DNA of 64,000 nucleotides from Evansella tamaricis (lineage in GTDB: Bacteria; Bacillota; Bacilli; Bacillales; Salisediminibacteriaceae). Below, one piece after another: positions 18,094-26,818 of the stretch; position 1 is the first letter of the stretch; each line of letters begins with the position of its first letter. The notes below the pieces were generated by a model that was given only the letters and a program-made list of their open reading frames with translations, ran no database searches and was not told the DNA's origin. The translations under genes and the position numbers were made by a program. The DNA lies in contig NZ_JAHQCS010000151.1 in NCBI RefSeq assembly GCF_019042215.1, positions 47,709 through 111,708 of the forward strand, given 5' to 3'.

Positions 18094-19674
18094 CTATTCA
18101 TTAAAAGTATCAGGTAAATCATTTTCTAACAGAACAATCGTCTTTTCCTGTGCCACTTTGTGCATTTGTTGAATGGCATCTTGCAAGTTTTCTGCTACAT
18201 ACAATTTTGCTTCTGGGAAATTTGCTTCCTTCAGACCATCCTGTAATGGAATTGTCTGTTTTTTCCCAACCAGGATGATGTAGTCCAGCTTATCTGCTGC
18301 ATATACAGCCCACGCTTTATTTAAGTCATATTCCTTCTCCCCTAGTTCAATCATTCCAGGGGTGACTAACATCCTAAACCCTTCCATACTGCTAAGGACA
18401 TCCACAGCCATTTTAGAACCAACAGGATTAGAATTAAAGCTGTCATCAATGATCGTAATATTCCCAGTTGTTCGTTTTAATTCCAGTCTGTGGGAAACTG
18501 GTTCAAGACCACGGATAGGCTTTACCATATCACTGAGTGTCATGCCTAACTCTAACCCAATGGAAATCCCAGCTAATATATTATAAACATTGTGTTTCCC
18601 GAGGAGTTTAGTCCGGTATGACTGAATTTCCCCGTTTCTTAATAAAACTGTAAACTCCATTCCTTTACTGCTGTAAGTAATATCTTTCGCTTTTATATCC
18701 ACATCATCCGCTTCAATTCCATAAAAAACTTTACGACACGTGTTTTTAGGATCATATGCCATGATGTTAGGATCATCTTTATTTAAAATACCTAAACCAT
18801 ACTCCGGTAAAGTCTCAATGATTTCATATTTTGTCTTCTTTATGTTCTCCAATGATTTAAACGTTTCTAAGTGCTGTTCACCAATTGCTGTCAAAACGCC
18901 ATACTGTTGATCTACAAGTTCACAAATCTCTTCAACATCCCCGTTTTGTTTGGCTCCCATCTCAGCAATGAAAATATCATGATAAGGCTTTAACTTTTCC
19001 CTTATCGTCCTAGTTACCCCAAGTTTTGTATTAAAACTTTCCGGTGTCATTAGTACATTAAATTTCGAAGCTAAAATATCATGCATAAAATGCTTAACAC
19101 TTGTTTTCCCAAAACTTCCGGTAATCCCTATAACTTTTAAATCTTTCATCGAGTGAATAATATTTTTTGCATCATTGAAATAGTACTCATTAATACGGTT
19201 TTCAATTGGTTTATTCATGGTATTCGCCAGCAATACAATATAATAAGCCAGCACCAAACTTATTGCCAATAAACTATACATCGGTATTTCCCCTGTGAAC
19301 CTGTAAAGGGAGATGGCACCGATGAGAAGGAGTCCGTAAAGAACGAATGTTGCTGTTAACAAACGCTTAACCCTTGGTGTATAAACGAGTTTCTTTTTCT
19401 CCACTTCTCTGGAACGGAAAAGAAATAAACAGACAAAAATAATAATTCCTGAGATAAACGTGACATGAGCATTGGTAAACAAGCCTATTAGAATAGGAAT
19501 AATCATCAACGTACTGCGTTTCTGAAATACTTTGTTACGATTACGGGACATCCAAAGTAAGTATCTTTCATTTCGATATGAGTTCAACTGTAGCATATGA
19601 ATACTTTTTGTAACTGAGGCAATTAATGGCAAAATCCAAGCCAATATAAGTATAAGTGATAATCCAAAAATCAT
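18094..19674 (-). CDS. membrane-integrated MurF-like Mur ligase
   Basis: The C-terminal two thirds are a Mur ligase of MurF type. Visible motifs are the P-loop GITGSFGKTSV (183-193), EMGAKQNGDVEEI (238-250), EQHLETF (266-272), NKDDPN (298-303), GKHNVYN (359-365) and DDSFNSNP (410-417). MurF adds D-Ala-D-Ala to UDP-MurNAc-tripeptide. Here the normal N-terminal UDP-substrate domain is missing. It is replaced by about five hydrophobic segments (roughly 4-20, 55-69, 70-88, 105-124 and 133-151). Length is 526 residues, against about 450 for MurF. It overlaps the upstream hydrolase stop by 4 bp and precedes a Ddl-like gene, so it probably ligates that enzyme's dipeptide to a membrane-borne acceptor (inference). 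Confidence 0.85.
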   Translation of the reverse strand: MIFGLSLILILAWILPLIASVTKSIHMLQLNSYRNERYLLWMSRNRNKVFQKRSTLMIIPILIGLFTNAHVTFISGIIIFVCLFLFRSREVEKKKLVYTPRVKRLLTATFVLYGLLLIGAISLYRFTGEIPMYSLLAISLVLAYYIVLLANTMNKPIENRINEYYFNDAKNIIHSMKDLKVIGITGSFGKTSVKHFMHDILASKFNVLMTPESFNTKLGVTRTIREKLKPYHDIFIAEMGAKQNGDVEEICELVDQQYGVLTAIGEQHLETFKSLENIKKTKYEIIETLPEYGLGILNKDDPNIMAYDPKNTCRKVFYGIEADDVDIKAKDITYSSKGMEFTVLLRNGEIQSYRTKLLGKHNVYNILAGISIGLELGMTLSDMVKPIRGLEPVSHRLELKRTTGNITIIDDSFNSNPVGSKMAVDVLSSMEGFRMLVTPGMIELGEKEYDLNKAWAVYAADKLDYIILVGKKQTIPLQDGLKEANFPEAKLYVAENLQDAIQQMHKVAQEKTIVLLENDLPDTFNE

Positions 19675-20450
19675 TGAACCGATCCCTCTCTATCCTTTTC
19701 TAGAAATTTATCTACAATGACTAAAAACTGTTGGAGTTGATCCAAATAGGCGAAATGTCCTGCATTTTTTAGGACAACCAAACCCGCATCAGGAATCAAT
19801 CTTTCCATGATTTTCCCATCAGATACTGGTGTTGCTGTATCATTCTCCCCAAATATTAAAAGGGTTGGTACGGATATTTTAGGCATCAGGTGCTGCAAAT
19901 CTTCATTTACAACTTTTACCATCGTCTGCTGCATCACACCACTTGCATTTTTATAATCCGTTGATCCAACTCTTCCTTTTATTTTTGAGAGTATATCATC
20001 ACGGTATCTATTTAAAATTGGAAGACGCAAAACCTGTTTACATGTTTTATAAAAATAAACTTTAAAATAATAGGAAGGTTTTCGTTTTGGTTTTACTCCT
20101 GCGCTGTCCACTAAAATTAATTTTTTTACTCCCCCATATTTCGAAGCGTATAAAATAGAAATTCGACCACCATTGGAATGTCCCATTAGTATAGGATTTT
20201 TAATATCCAATTTTTCAATAAAAGCATGAAGGAAATCAGTAAAATCCTCCACTCCCCATGCTTCTGGAGGTTCTTGACTTTCCCCGAACCCTGGCAAATC
20301 CAACGTATAAACTCGATGAAACTTTGCAAGATGGTTATGGACTGGAGCAAATGCTTGAATATTAGCACCCCAACCATGTAATAAAATAATTGGAGATCCT
20401 TCCCCTTCCATTTTATAGTGTAAGTTCATATCATTTATCGAAATAAACAT
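19671..20450 (-). CDS. alpha/beta hydrolase, first gene of the MurF-like/Ddl-like operon
   Basis: A 259-residue alpha/beta-hydrolase fold protein, cytoplasmic by the absence of a signal. The oxyanion region ILLHGWGAN is at 22-30 and the nucleophile elbow GHSNGG at 90-95 (Ser92). The acid is Asp204 in GENDTATP and the base His232 in NAGHFAYLD. The complete triad argues for activity as an esterase, amidase or peptidase. Its stop overlaps the start of the membrane Mur ligase (ATGA), so its job is likely tied to that pathway. Possible roles are release, editing or transfer of a peptide. The name MenH/YtxM-like would rest on fold alone. Confidence 0.85.
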   Translation of the reverse strand: MFISINDMNLHYKMEGEGSPIILLHGWGANIQAFAPVHNHLAKFHRVYTLDLPGFGESQEPPEAWGVEDFTDFLHAFIEKLDIKNPILMGHSNGGRISILYASKYGGVKKLILVDSAGVKPKRKPSYYFKVYFYKTCKQVLRLPILNRYRDDILSKIKGRVGSTDYKNASGVMQQTMVKVVNEDLQHLMPKISVPTLLIFGENDTATPVSDGKIMERLIPDAGLVVLKNAGHFAYLDQLQQFLVIVDKFLEKDREGSVQ

Positions 20451-20889
20451 TCTTTACTCCCCTTACCATTACAGATTCAGTACTTATGATATACAGCTTG
20501 GGAATTAACTATAGATTTAAGACTTTATAAATCACTTTTTACCCATCCTTTATATTCTACACCAGTAAGGATGGAAACTGAAACCTTTCGTAGTTGTATG
20601 CCTAGTTTTTATTTATTCAATAATGGAGAAGTATGTGAATAGCATCCATAATTCAATGTTCTTCAATACTTCGAATCTCATCTTATCATATTTTAATCCT
20701 TACGGGGTTATGAAAATAGTCAATAAACAGCCATTGTTACTATGCTAATTGAACTAATTTCTATAATGTGGTCGTATAGTACAAACTTACAAAATTTTGA
20801 AGTTGTCTTTTCCTCATATTCTGGTTCAAAGTTGCAAATCATACCATTATTCAAATGTATGCAACTACTTTCCAGAAGGAGTTAAACAA
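20451..20889. other. intergenic divergent promoter region
   Basis: These 439 bp of AT-rich sequence separate the divergent hydrolase operon and the alcohol dehydrogenase gene. No riboswitch, strong palindrome or gene was recognised. An open frame that extends the dehydrogenase upstream to 20797 has no ribosome-binding site. Confidence 0.5.
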
Positions 20890-22026
20890 ATGAAAGCCGT
20901 AACATATCAAGGAATAAAAGATGTGAAAGTGAAAGAGGTTCCAGATGCTAAACTGGAAAAAAAAGATGATATCCTCGTGAAAATAACTAGTACTGCAATC
21001 TGTGGCTCGGATTTACATTTAGTTCACGGTATGATTCCAAATTTTCCAGAAGAATATATTATTGGTCATGAACCAATGGGAATTGTAGAAGATGTTGGAC
21101 CAGAAGTAACAAAAGTAAAAAAAGGGGATCGTGTTATAATCCCATTTAACATTGCTTGCGGAGAATGTTTTTTTTGTAAGAATGAGTTAGAGAGCCAATG
21201 CGATAACTCAAATCCAAATGGGGAAGCTGGTGCTTATTTCGGTTATTCTAATACCTTTGGCGGTTATCCTGGGGGACAAGCTGAATTACTCAGAGTTCCG
21301 TACGGGAATTTTACACCTTTTGTAGTCCCGGAGAACTGTGAACTAGAAGATGAAAAACTTCTATTTCTTTCAGATATTATTCCTACCGCCTATTGGGGTG
21401 TGGAACAGGCCGAAGTTAAAAATGGGGATACTGTTGTAATACTAGGCTGCGGACCTGTTGGATTATTGGCTCAAAAGTTTGCATGGCTGAAAGGAGCAAA
21501 GAGAGTCATTGCTGTGGACTACGTTCAGTATCGGCTTGAACATGCGAAAAGGACAAACAATGTGGAAGTACTCGACTTTACAAAATATGACGGTCTTGGC
21601 TCACATATCAAAGAGATTACACAAGGTGGTGCTGATTCTGTTATTGATTGCGTAGGAATGGACGGGAAAAAGAGTGCCGTTGAAATGGTAGAAACAGCCC
21701 TTAAATTACAGGGAGGAACAATGGGGCCAATTGTTATGGCAAGTCAGGCAGTCCGCAAGGGGGGAATTGTCAGCATAGTAGGTGTGTATGGAACAAGATA
21801 TAATTTGTTCCCGCTCGGTGATTTCTTTGCACGAAACATTACCTTACGGATGGGCCAAGCCCCTGTTATTCATTATATACCTGAGTTATACAAACAGATT
21901 GTTGATGAAGTATATGACCCCACTGACATTATTACTCACCGCCTTCCTCTAGAGAAAGCAGAATATGGATATGACGTCTTTGATGAAAAACATGATGATT
22001 GCATCAAAGTTATCTTGAAACCTTAA
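20890..22026 (+). CDS. zinc-dependent medium-chain alcohol dehydrogenase
   Basis: A 378-residue MDR-superfamily NAD(P)-dependent dehydrogenase related to glutathione-independent formaldehyde and threonine dehydrogenases. Catalytic-zinc ligands lie in AICGSDLHLVHG and GHEPMG. The structural zinc lobe is the four-cysteine cluster CGECFFCKNELESQC. The Rossmann motif is VVILGCGPVGLLAQ. The ATG at 20890 is chosen because AGAAGGAG lies 8 bp upstream, and the family N-terminus MKAVTYQG starts there. A microprotein gene follows 16 bp later. The substrate is unknown. Confidence 0.9.
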   Translation: MKAVTYQGIKDVKVKEVPDAKLEKKDDILVKITSTAICGSDLHLVHGMIPNFPEEYIIGHEPMGIVEDVGPEVTKVKKGDRVIIPFNIACGECFFCKNELESQCDNSNPNGEAGAYFGYSNTFGGYPGGQAELLRVPYGNFTPFVVPENCELEDEKLLFLSDIIPTAYWGVEQAEVKNGDTVVILGCGPVGLLAQKFAWLKGAKRVIAVDYVQYRLEHAKRTNNVEVLDFTKYDGLGSHIKEITQGGADSVIDCVGMDGKKSAVEMVETALKLQGGTMGPIVMASQAVRKGGIVSIVGVYGTRYNLFPLGDFFARNITLRMGQAPVIHYIPELYKQIVDEVYDPTDIITHRLPLEKAEYGYDVFDEKHDDCIKVILKP

Positions 22027-22042
22027 GGAAGGAGACTTTCCA

Positions 22043-22186
22043 TTGGAACAATGTTTCTATTGCGATAATCAGATAGGTGAAGATACCTATACTCATTATG
22101 TTTCCTTCGTCCAATCTACCGATTTCGTAGAAAAAACTTTATGTATGGATTGTTACAAAGAATGGTTAGAAGGAATTAAAGAATAA
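22043..22186 (+). CDS. zinc-ribbon microprotein (47 residues)
   Basis: A short gene 16 bp after the alcohol dehydrogenase. It starts with TTG at 22043 behind a very strong AAGGAAGGAG (22025-22034, 8 bp spacing). The 47-residue product has two CxxC pairs, CFYC (4-7) and CMDC (34-37), spaced like a zinc ribbon or treble clef. The middle is acidic and aromatic (residues 12-33). Placement suggests co-transcription with the dehydrogenase and a terminator after it. Function is unknown; it could be a zinc-binding regulator or an accessory of the zinc enzyme. Confidence 0.75.
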   Translation: MEQCFYCDNQIGEDTYTHYVSFVQSTDFVEKTLCMDCYKEWLEGIKE

Positions 22187-22196
22187 CCTAATGGCT

Positions 22197-22232
22197 AGCT
22201 GTCCCAAATAAATCTATTCATTTAGGACAGCT
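22197..22232. terminator. bidirectional terminator
   Basis: AGCTGTCC (22197-22204) and GGACAGCT (22225-22232) form a perfect stem, extended inside by AAAT/ATTT. It lies between convergent genes. The T tracts are short. Confidence 0.65.
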
Positions 22233-22255
22233 CCTTTCCTCATCATATTACTGCT

Positions 22256-23158
22256 TTAAGATCCAACCACTTCTCCACCATTGACATGCATCACTTGACC
22301 AGAGACATATTTTGAATCATCAGAAGCTAAATATACAAAGGTGGGGGCTAATTCAAAAGGCTGCCCTGCCCGTTTCATTGGTCGATCCACGCCGAAATTC
22401 TTGACCTTATCTGCTGAAAAACTGGATGGAATGAGAGGAGTCCATATGGGACCAGGTGCAACTGCATTTACTCGGATTTCCCTTTCCTGTAAAGACAACG
22501 ATAAAGACCTTGTAAATGCCACTATCGCTCCTTTCGTTGCAGAATAATCAATTAGAGATTTATTTCCTTCATAGGCTGTAACTGAAGTCGTATTTATCAC
22601 CGTACTCCCCTTTTTCATATTTGGTAGTACTGCTTTGGTTAAATAAAAAAAGGAAAAAATATTCGTCCGGAAAGTGTGCTCTAACTGTTCTGCAGAAATA
22701 TCAAGAATACTTTCTTGGATATACTGGACCGCATGATTGTTTATTAAAATATCGATTTTCCCAAACATAGACAGTGTCTGTTCCACAATGTGTCTCGAAA
22801 ATGATTCCACTTGAAGGTCCCCAGGTAGTAAAAGACACTTTCGACCTAATTGTTCCACTCTTGCTTTTGTTTCTTCTGCATCTGAGTGTTCACATAGATA
22901 CGGGATAACTAAATCTGCCCCTTCCTTCGCAAATGCATACGCTACTGCCCTACCGATTCCACTGTCACCTCCAGTAATAATCGCAACCTTTCCATTTAGC
23001 TTTCCACTGCCAATATAACTTGGATTTTCTGAAATTGGCCGTGGTACCATGATGGATTCCAATCCTGGGTGATGTTCTTGATGTTGTGGATAAAATGAAA
23101 CAGGAACATCCTCACATTGTTTTTCCATATTATAATATGGGTATTTTGGATACTTCAC
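22256..23158 (-). CDS. short-chain dehydrogenase/reductase (YhdF/YdaD-like stress SDR)
   Basis: A 300-residue SDR of the group with an N-terminal extension (about 1-50, with QHQEHHPG). B. subtilis general-stress members YdaD and YhdF have the same architecture. The cofactor motif is TGGDSGIGRA, NNHA replaces the usual NNAG, and the catalytic Tyr-Lys are in YSATKG. The C-terminus has SGQVMHVNGG. It probably reduces a sugar or aldehyde with NAD(P)H, but the substrate is unknown. It is a lone gene. Confidence 0.88.
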   Translation of the reverse strand: MKYPKYPYYNMEKQCEDVPVSFYPQHQEHHPGLESIMVPRPISENPSYIGSGKLNGKVAIITGGDSGIGRAVAYAFAKEGADLVIPYLCEHSDAEETKARVEQLGRKCLLLPGDLQVESFSRHIVEQTLSMFGKIDILINNHAVQYIQESILDISAEQLEHTFRTNIFSFFYLTKAVLPNMKKGSTVINTTSVTAYEGNKSLIDYSATKGAIVAFTRSLSLSLQEREIRVNAVAPGPIWTPLIPSSFSADKVKNFGVDRPMKRAGQPFELAPTFVYLASDDSKYVSGQVMHVNGGEVVGS

Positions 23159-23392
23159 CTTTACTCCCCCTAATGAAATAGGTATTTACCACAGATTATG
23201 CTTCGGGAATATTTATTGGGAGTACTTTATATAATGTAGAACCACTGTTAAAGGAGAAATAAATGATTTTCAACGTTCTCTAAAAGTTACTCAATCACTT
23301 CCCTAAAATTAGTACCTAGGATAAATATCTGGTATTAGTTGTTGGTCCTATATATAATTAAATTATAGATTACTGGAAAAGGGGCAAGGGAA

Positions 23393-24244
23393 ATGAAAAA
23401 AAAGAAAATCGCTTGGGTTACCGACAGTACAGCTTTTATGACACAAGACTTAATCGATCATCCCGATGTTTACTCTTTACCCATTGTCATCATGTTCGAT
23501 GAAAAGGATTATAAAGACGGGATAGATATAACGATGAATGACTTATATGAACGGATTAAAACTGGAAAAACCGTCCCAAAAACATCCCAACCTCCAGTTG
23601 GAAAATTTGCAAAACTATACGAAGATCTTAAATCGGAATATGAAACTGCCATAGCAGTGCACATTTCCAGTAAATTAAGCGGGACATTAGATTCTTCTGT
23701 AGCAGGCAAAGACATGGCTGGATTCGAAGTGGAAGTAGTGGATTCTAAATCCATTTCCTACGCCATGACTACCTTAATAAAAAAAGGAATGGAATATGAA
23801 AAACAAGGTTTCTCTGCCAAAGAGATAGCTTCTAATTTGAGGAAGGAAACAAAAAACTCCGAAAACTATATTTTAATCGGAAACCTTGATCAGTTTTATA
23901 AGGGGGGGAGAATGAATGGTGTTCAATTCCTTCTTGGGAGTATCTTACAAATTAAACCTATCCTACAGATAAGTACAGAGGGTGAAATTGAATTAATTGA
24001 AAAGGTCCGCTCTGAAAAAAAGGCGTTCAATCGTATAATAGAGCAATTAAAACTATCCTACGAAAAGCATACAATTGACCAAGTACAAATATTACATGGA
24101 AACGCCCTATATAAAGCAGAGGAGTTAAAGAAAAAAGTTCAAGAGCAATTCCCCGCTCTCGATATTGTTGTAGGAGATATTAGTTCATCTATTGCTGTTC
24201 ATGCTGGGGAGGGGACATTAGGAATCATTTGGCACAAACAATAG
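23393..24244 (+). CDS. DegV family fatty-acid-binding protein (copy 1)
   Basis: A 283-residue DegV protein. The family binds single fatty acids and presents them to fatty-acid kinase FakA for phosphorylation (FakB role). DegV landmarks are WVTDSTA at the start, KTSQPPVGKF near 62-71, HISSKLSGTLDSS near 90-102, NLDQFYKGGRM near 165-175 and a C-terminal HAGEGTLGIIW. AAGGG lies before the ATG. A close paralogue sits 530 bp downstream on the same strand. Confidence 0.92.
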   Translation: MKKKKIAWVTDSTAFMTQDLIDHPDVYSLPIVIMFDEKDYKDGIDITMNDLYERIKTGKTVPKTSQPPVGKFAKLYEDLKSEYETAIAVHISSKLSGTLDSSVAGKDMAGFEVEVVDSKSISYAMTTLIKKGMEYEKQGFSAKEIASNLRKETKNSENYILIGNLDQFYKGGRMNGVQFLLGSILQIKPILQISTEGEIELIEKVRSEKKAFNRIIEQLKLSYEKHTIDQVQILHGNALYKAEELKKKVQEQFPALDIVVGDISSSIAVHAGEGTLGIIWHKQ

Positions 24245-24269
24245 CGCAACTTATACTTACCTTCTAAAA

Positions 24270-24304
24270 AGAAGTAATTCCCTTAACTCATGGGAATTAC
24301 TTCT
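24270..24304. terminator. bidirectional terminator after DegV copy 1
   Basis: AGAAGTAATTCCC and GGGAATTACTTCT form a perfect 13-bp stem with a 9-nt loop, between convergent genes. Confidence 0.88.
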
Positions 24305-24307
24305 AAT

Positions 24308-24601
24308 TTATTCTCCCCTACTTTTTTGAATCTCTTTAAAACATTGAATAAATTCCTTTGGATCGTCTTTGACATTATACGTAAAAACCCCTTGATTTGT
24401 ATGTAAATATAAAAACCCCTCTTGTCCACGGATTATTTTAAAGGAAATATCAATGATTGTGTTTAATAAAAACTCTTTCGTCTCTGTTACGACACGATCC
24501 TCATACAATTTAAGCCAACATTTTTTTTCCACATTTGTCTGTTCCAATGGGGTAACTACCCGTTCCATTCTTATATAAGGATGTTCACTAATAAAATTCA
24601 T
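24308..24601 (-). CDS. small protein of unknown function, possible PH-like fold
   Basis: A 97-residue protein, not recognised by family. Its pattern of beta-strands (WLKLYEDRVVTETKEFLL, IIDISFK, GFLYLHTNQGVFTY) ending in a helix (DDPKEFIQCFKEIQK) looks like a bacterial pleckstrin-homology-type domain; that is inference from pattern only. GGAGG lies before the ATG. It sits on the opposite strand between two degV genes. Confidence 0.65.
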   Translation of the reverse strand: MNFISEHPYIRMERVVTPLEQTNVEKKCWLKLYEDRVVTETKEFLLNTIIDISFKIIRGQEGFLYLHTNQGVFTYNVKDDPKEFIQCFKEIQKSRGE

Positions 24602-24773
24602 TAATTTCCTCCAAAAGATTATTTTTTCTTAGTATCCCCGATCCCAATCGTGTTATATCCTTCTACGAATCATACTTGGATAAGTTTCAAAAACTGCTAT
24701 TAAAGGAATGATAAAAGTAAAGTATTCATCACATCCTAACCTTTAGATAGAAAGCGAAGGGAGTTGGTTATTT

Positions 24774-25625
24774 TTGGCTAAGAAAAAAATAGCATGGGTT
24801 ACTGATAGTACTGCCTATATTTCAAAAGAGTTAGCAGAAAATCCGGATGTTTATGTCCTCCCATTAGGGATTATTTTTGATAATGAGGTCTTTGAGGATG
24901 GGGTAGATTTGTCTGTTCAAGAATTATATACCCGAATCCGAAATGATAAGGAAGTACCCAAAACATCCCAACCATCTGTTGGTAAGTTTGCTGAGCTTTA
25001 TGAAAAGTTAAAGGAAGAATATGAGCATGCCATTGCTGTCCATATTTCCAGTAAACTCAGTGGGACATTGGACAGTTCCACTTCTGGGAAAAATATGGCA
25101 GAGTTTAATGTAGAAGTAGTTGATTCCCTCTCCATGTCCCACGCCATTACATCCTTAATTTACAAAGGGATAGAACTTGCCGATAAAGGAATGAGTGCAA
25201 CTGAAGTCGCTGATAGATTAAGGGAAACGGCAAAGAGAGGGGAAAACTACATTCTCTTGGGAAATCTTGACCAATTTTATAAGGGCGGTCGTATGTCAGG
25301 TACACAGTACTTACTGGGAAATATTTTAAAAATAAAGCCGATTATTCGAATTAATACAAATGGAGAATTTGAACTTTTCGAACGGGTCCGGTCCGAAAAA
25401 AAGGCAATAACCAGAATGATTGATTTGTTAAAAAATTCCTATGAAAAAAACACCATTCATCAGGTTCAGATAATGCATGGAAATGTATTCGATAAGGCCG
25501 CTGAACTGAAAGAATTAATACAAGTGCAGTTTCCAGATTTGGACATTTTCATCGGAGAGATTAGTTCTACCATTGCAGTCCATGCAGGCGAAGGAACGTT
25601 AGCCATTCTCTGGCATAACGAATAA
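24774..25625 (+). CDS. DegV family fatty-acid-binding protein (copy 2)
   Basis: A 283-residue protein, the same length as copy 1 and clearly a paralogue by residue-for-residue alignment (WVTDSTA, KTSQPSVGKF, HISSKLSGTLDSS, NLDQFYKGGRM, HAGEGTLAILW). It starts with TTG at 24774 behind AAGGGAG. The differences cluster around the central helices that line the lipid pocket (for example HAITSLIYKGIELADKG against YAMTTLIKKGMEYEKQG), so the copies may prefer different acyl chains. Confidence 0.92.
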   Translation: MAKKKIAWVTDSTAYISKELAENPDVYVLPLGIIFDNEVFEDGVDLSVQELYTRIRNDKEVPKTSQPSVGKFAELYEKLKEEYEHAIAVHISSKLSGTLDSSTSGKNMAEFNVEVVDSLSMSHAITSLIYKGIELADKGMSATEVADRLRETAKRGENYILLGNLDQFYKGGRMSGTQYLLGNILKIKPIIRINTNGEFELFERVRSEKKAITRMIDLLKNSYEKNTIHQVQIMHGNVFDKAAELKELIQVQFPDLDIFIGEISSTIAVHAGEGTLAILWHNE

Positions 25626-25724
25626 TCGTTCTTCTTAGAATAAGGTTTATAATGGAAATCTTCCACCTGTCCTCTCCTTTTTGGTATACTATTTAAGATT
25701 ACTAAAAAGGAAGAGGGTGTTCTT

Positions 25725-26585
25725 GTGAACAATAAAGTTATGTTAGTGGATGGTATGGCACTTTTATTTCGCTCCTTCTACGCTACAGCAGTTAGCGGTT
25801 ATTATATGATTAACAGCAAAGGAATTCCCACTAATGGTATTCACGGATTCATTAAACATTTATTCACGGCAGTAAACACTTACAAACCAACTCATGTACT
25901 CTGTTGTTGGGACATGGGGAGTAAAACATTCCGTACTGAAATCTTTCCTGATTATAAAGCAAACCGTGGAGAACCACCGGTGGAATTAATTCCCCAATTT
26001 GATTTAGTAAAAGATGTGGTGGAAGCTTTAGATATTCCAAACGTGGGACTTGAGGGTTATGAAGCAGATGATTGTATTGGAACTCTTGCTCATCACTTTA
26101 AAACAGATTCTGAGGTGCTTATTTTAACGGGTGATAAAGACATTTTACAATTAATTGATGACAACGTTCATGTGATTTTATTGAAAAAAGGGTATGGAAA
26201 TTATGCCTACTATCAAGAAGACACATTTGTAAATGAAACGGGTATTACCCCAAAGCAAATGGTTGATCTGAAAGCATTAATGGGAGACAGCAGTGACAAC
26301 TATCCTGGAGTAAAGGGAATTGGAGAAAAGACTGCTATTAACCTCCTAAAGGCACATCATTCCATCGAAGGCATTCTCGAGAACCTTAGCACTTTAACAA
26401 AAAGTCAACGGTCTAAGATTGAACAGGACTTAGAAATGTTACACTTGTCGAGAAAATTAGCAAAAATTCACTGTGAAGTGGAAGTACAATGTTCTTTAGA
26501 ACAGGCTATCTTTGAGATAGACCGAAAGAAAATGATCGATAAGTTTAAAGAATTGGAATTTAAAAACCTAGAATCAATAATTTAA
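25725..26585 (+). CDS. ypcP: FEN-type 5'-3' exonuclease (YpcP-like)
   Basis: A stand-alone 5'-nuclease homologous to the N-terminal domain of DNA polymerase I. It would remove RNA primers and 5' flaps in replication and repair. At 286 residues it matches B. subtilis YpcP. Acidic metal-site motifs seen are LVDGMALLFRSFYA, GYEADDCIGTLA, TGDKDILQL and LMGDSSDNYPGVKGIGEKTA (the helix-hairpin-helix region). The GTG start lies behind GGAAGAGGG. Confidence 0.93.
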   Translation: MNNKVMLVDGMALLFRSFYATAVSGYYMINSKGIPTNGIHGFIKHLFTAVNTYKPTHVLCCWDMGSKTFRTEIFPDYKANRGEPPVELIPQFDLVKDVVEALDIPNVGLEGYEADDCIGTLAHHFKTDSEVLILTGDKDILQLIDDNVHVILLKKGYGNYAYYQEDTFVNETGITPKQMVDLKALMGDSSDNYPGVKGIGEKTAINLLKAHHSIEGILENLSTLTKSQRSKIEQDLEMLHLSRKLAKIHCEVEVQCSLEQAIFEIDRKKMIDKFKELEFKNLESII

Positions 26586-26587
26586 GT

Positions 26588-26752
26588 AAGAAAAGCGCAA
26601 GCGCCTAAGGGCACGAGCGTAGGGCAGTGGAGGAATGACAACTAGAAGTCCGCTCTTTGACTTCGGTTGTCACTTCCGAAGTGCCCCGCAGCAAGTAGGC
26701 GCTGGAGCTAGACAAAGAAAAGCGCAAGCGCCTAAGGGCACGAGCGTTATAT
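26588..26752 (+). repeat. short-form copy of the modular AAAGCGC/GAGCTAGACAA repeat
   Basis: The element starts with AAGAAAAGCGCAAGCGCC, carries the GGAGGAATGACAAC and CTTCGGTTGTCACTTCCG segments and reaches GGCGCTGGAGCTAGACAA. It then repeats AAGAAAAGCGCAAGCGCC...CACGAGCGT. Compared with the copy at 4870-5255 the hairpin-rich middle is missing, so the family is modular. Confidence 0.85.
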
Positions 26753-26762
26753 AATTAATTTT

Positions 26763-26815
26763 AAAAGGGAGTTTCTGTTCAGAGGTTTTATCCCTCCGTC
26801 TGAAACTCCTTTTTA
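26763..26815. terminator. bidirectional terminator
   Basis: AAAAGGGAGTTTC and GAAACTCCTTTT, with a further inner CAGAGG/CCTCCGTCTG pairing, form a long hairpin between the convergent ypcP and antiporter genes. Confidence 0.8.
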
Positions 26816-26818
26816 CTA

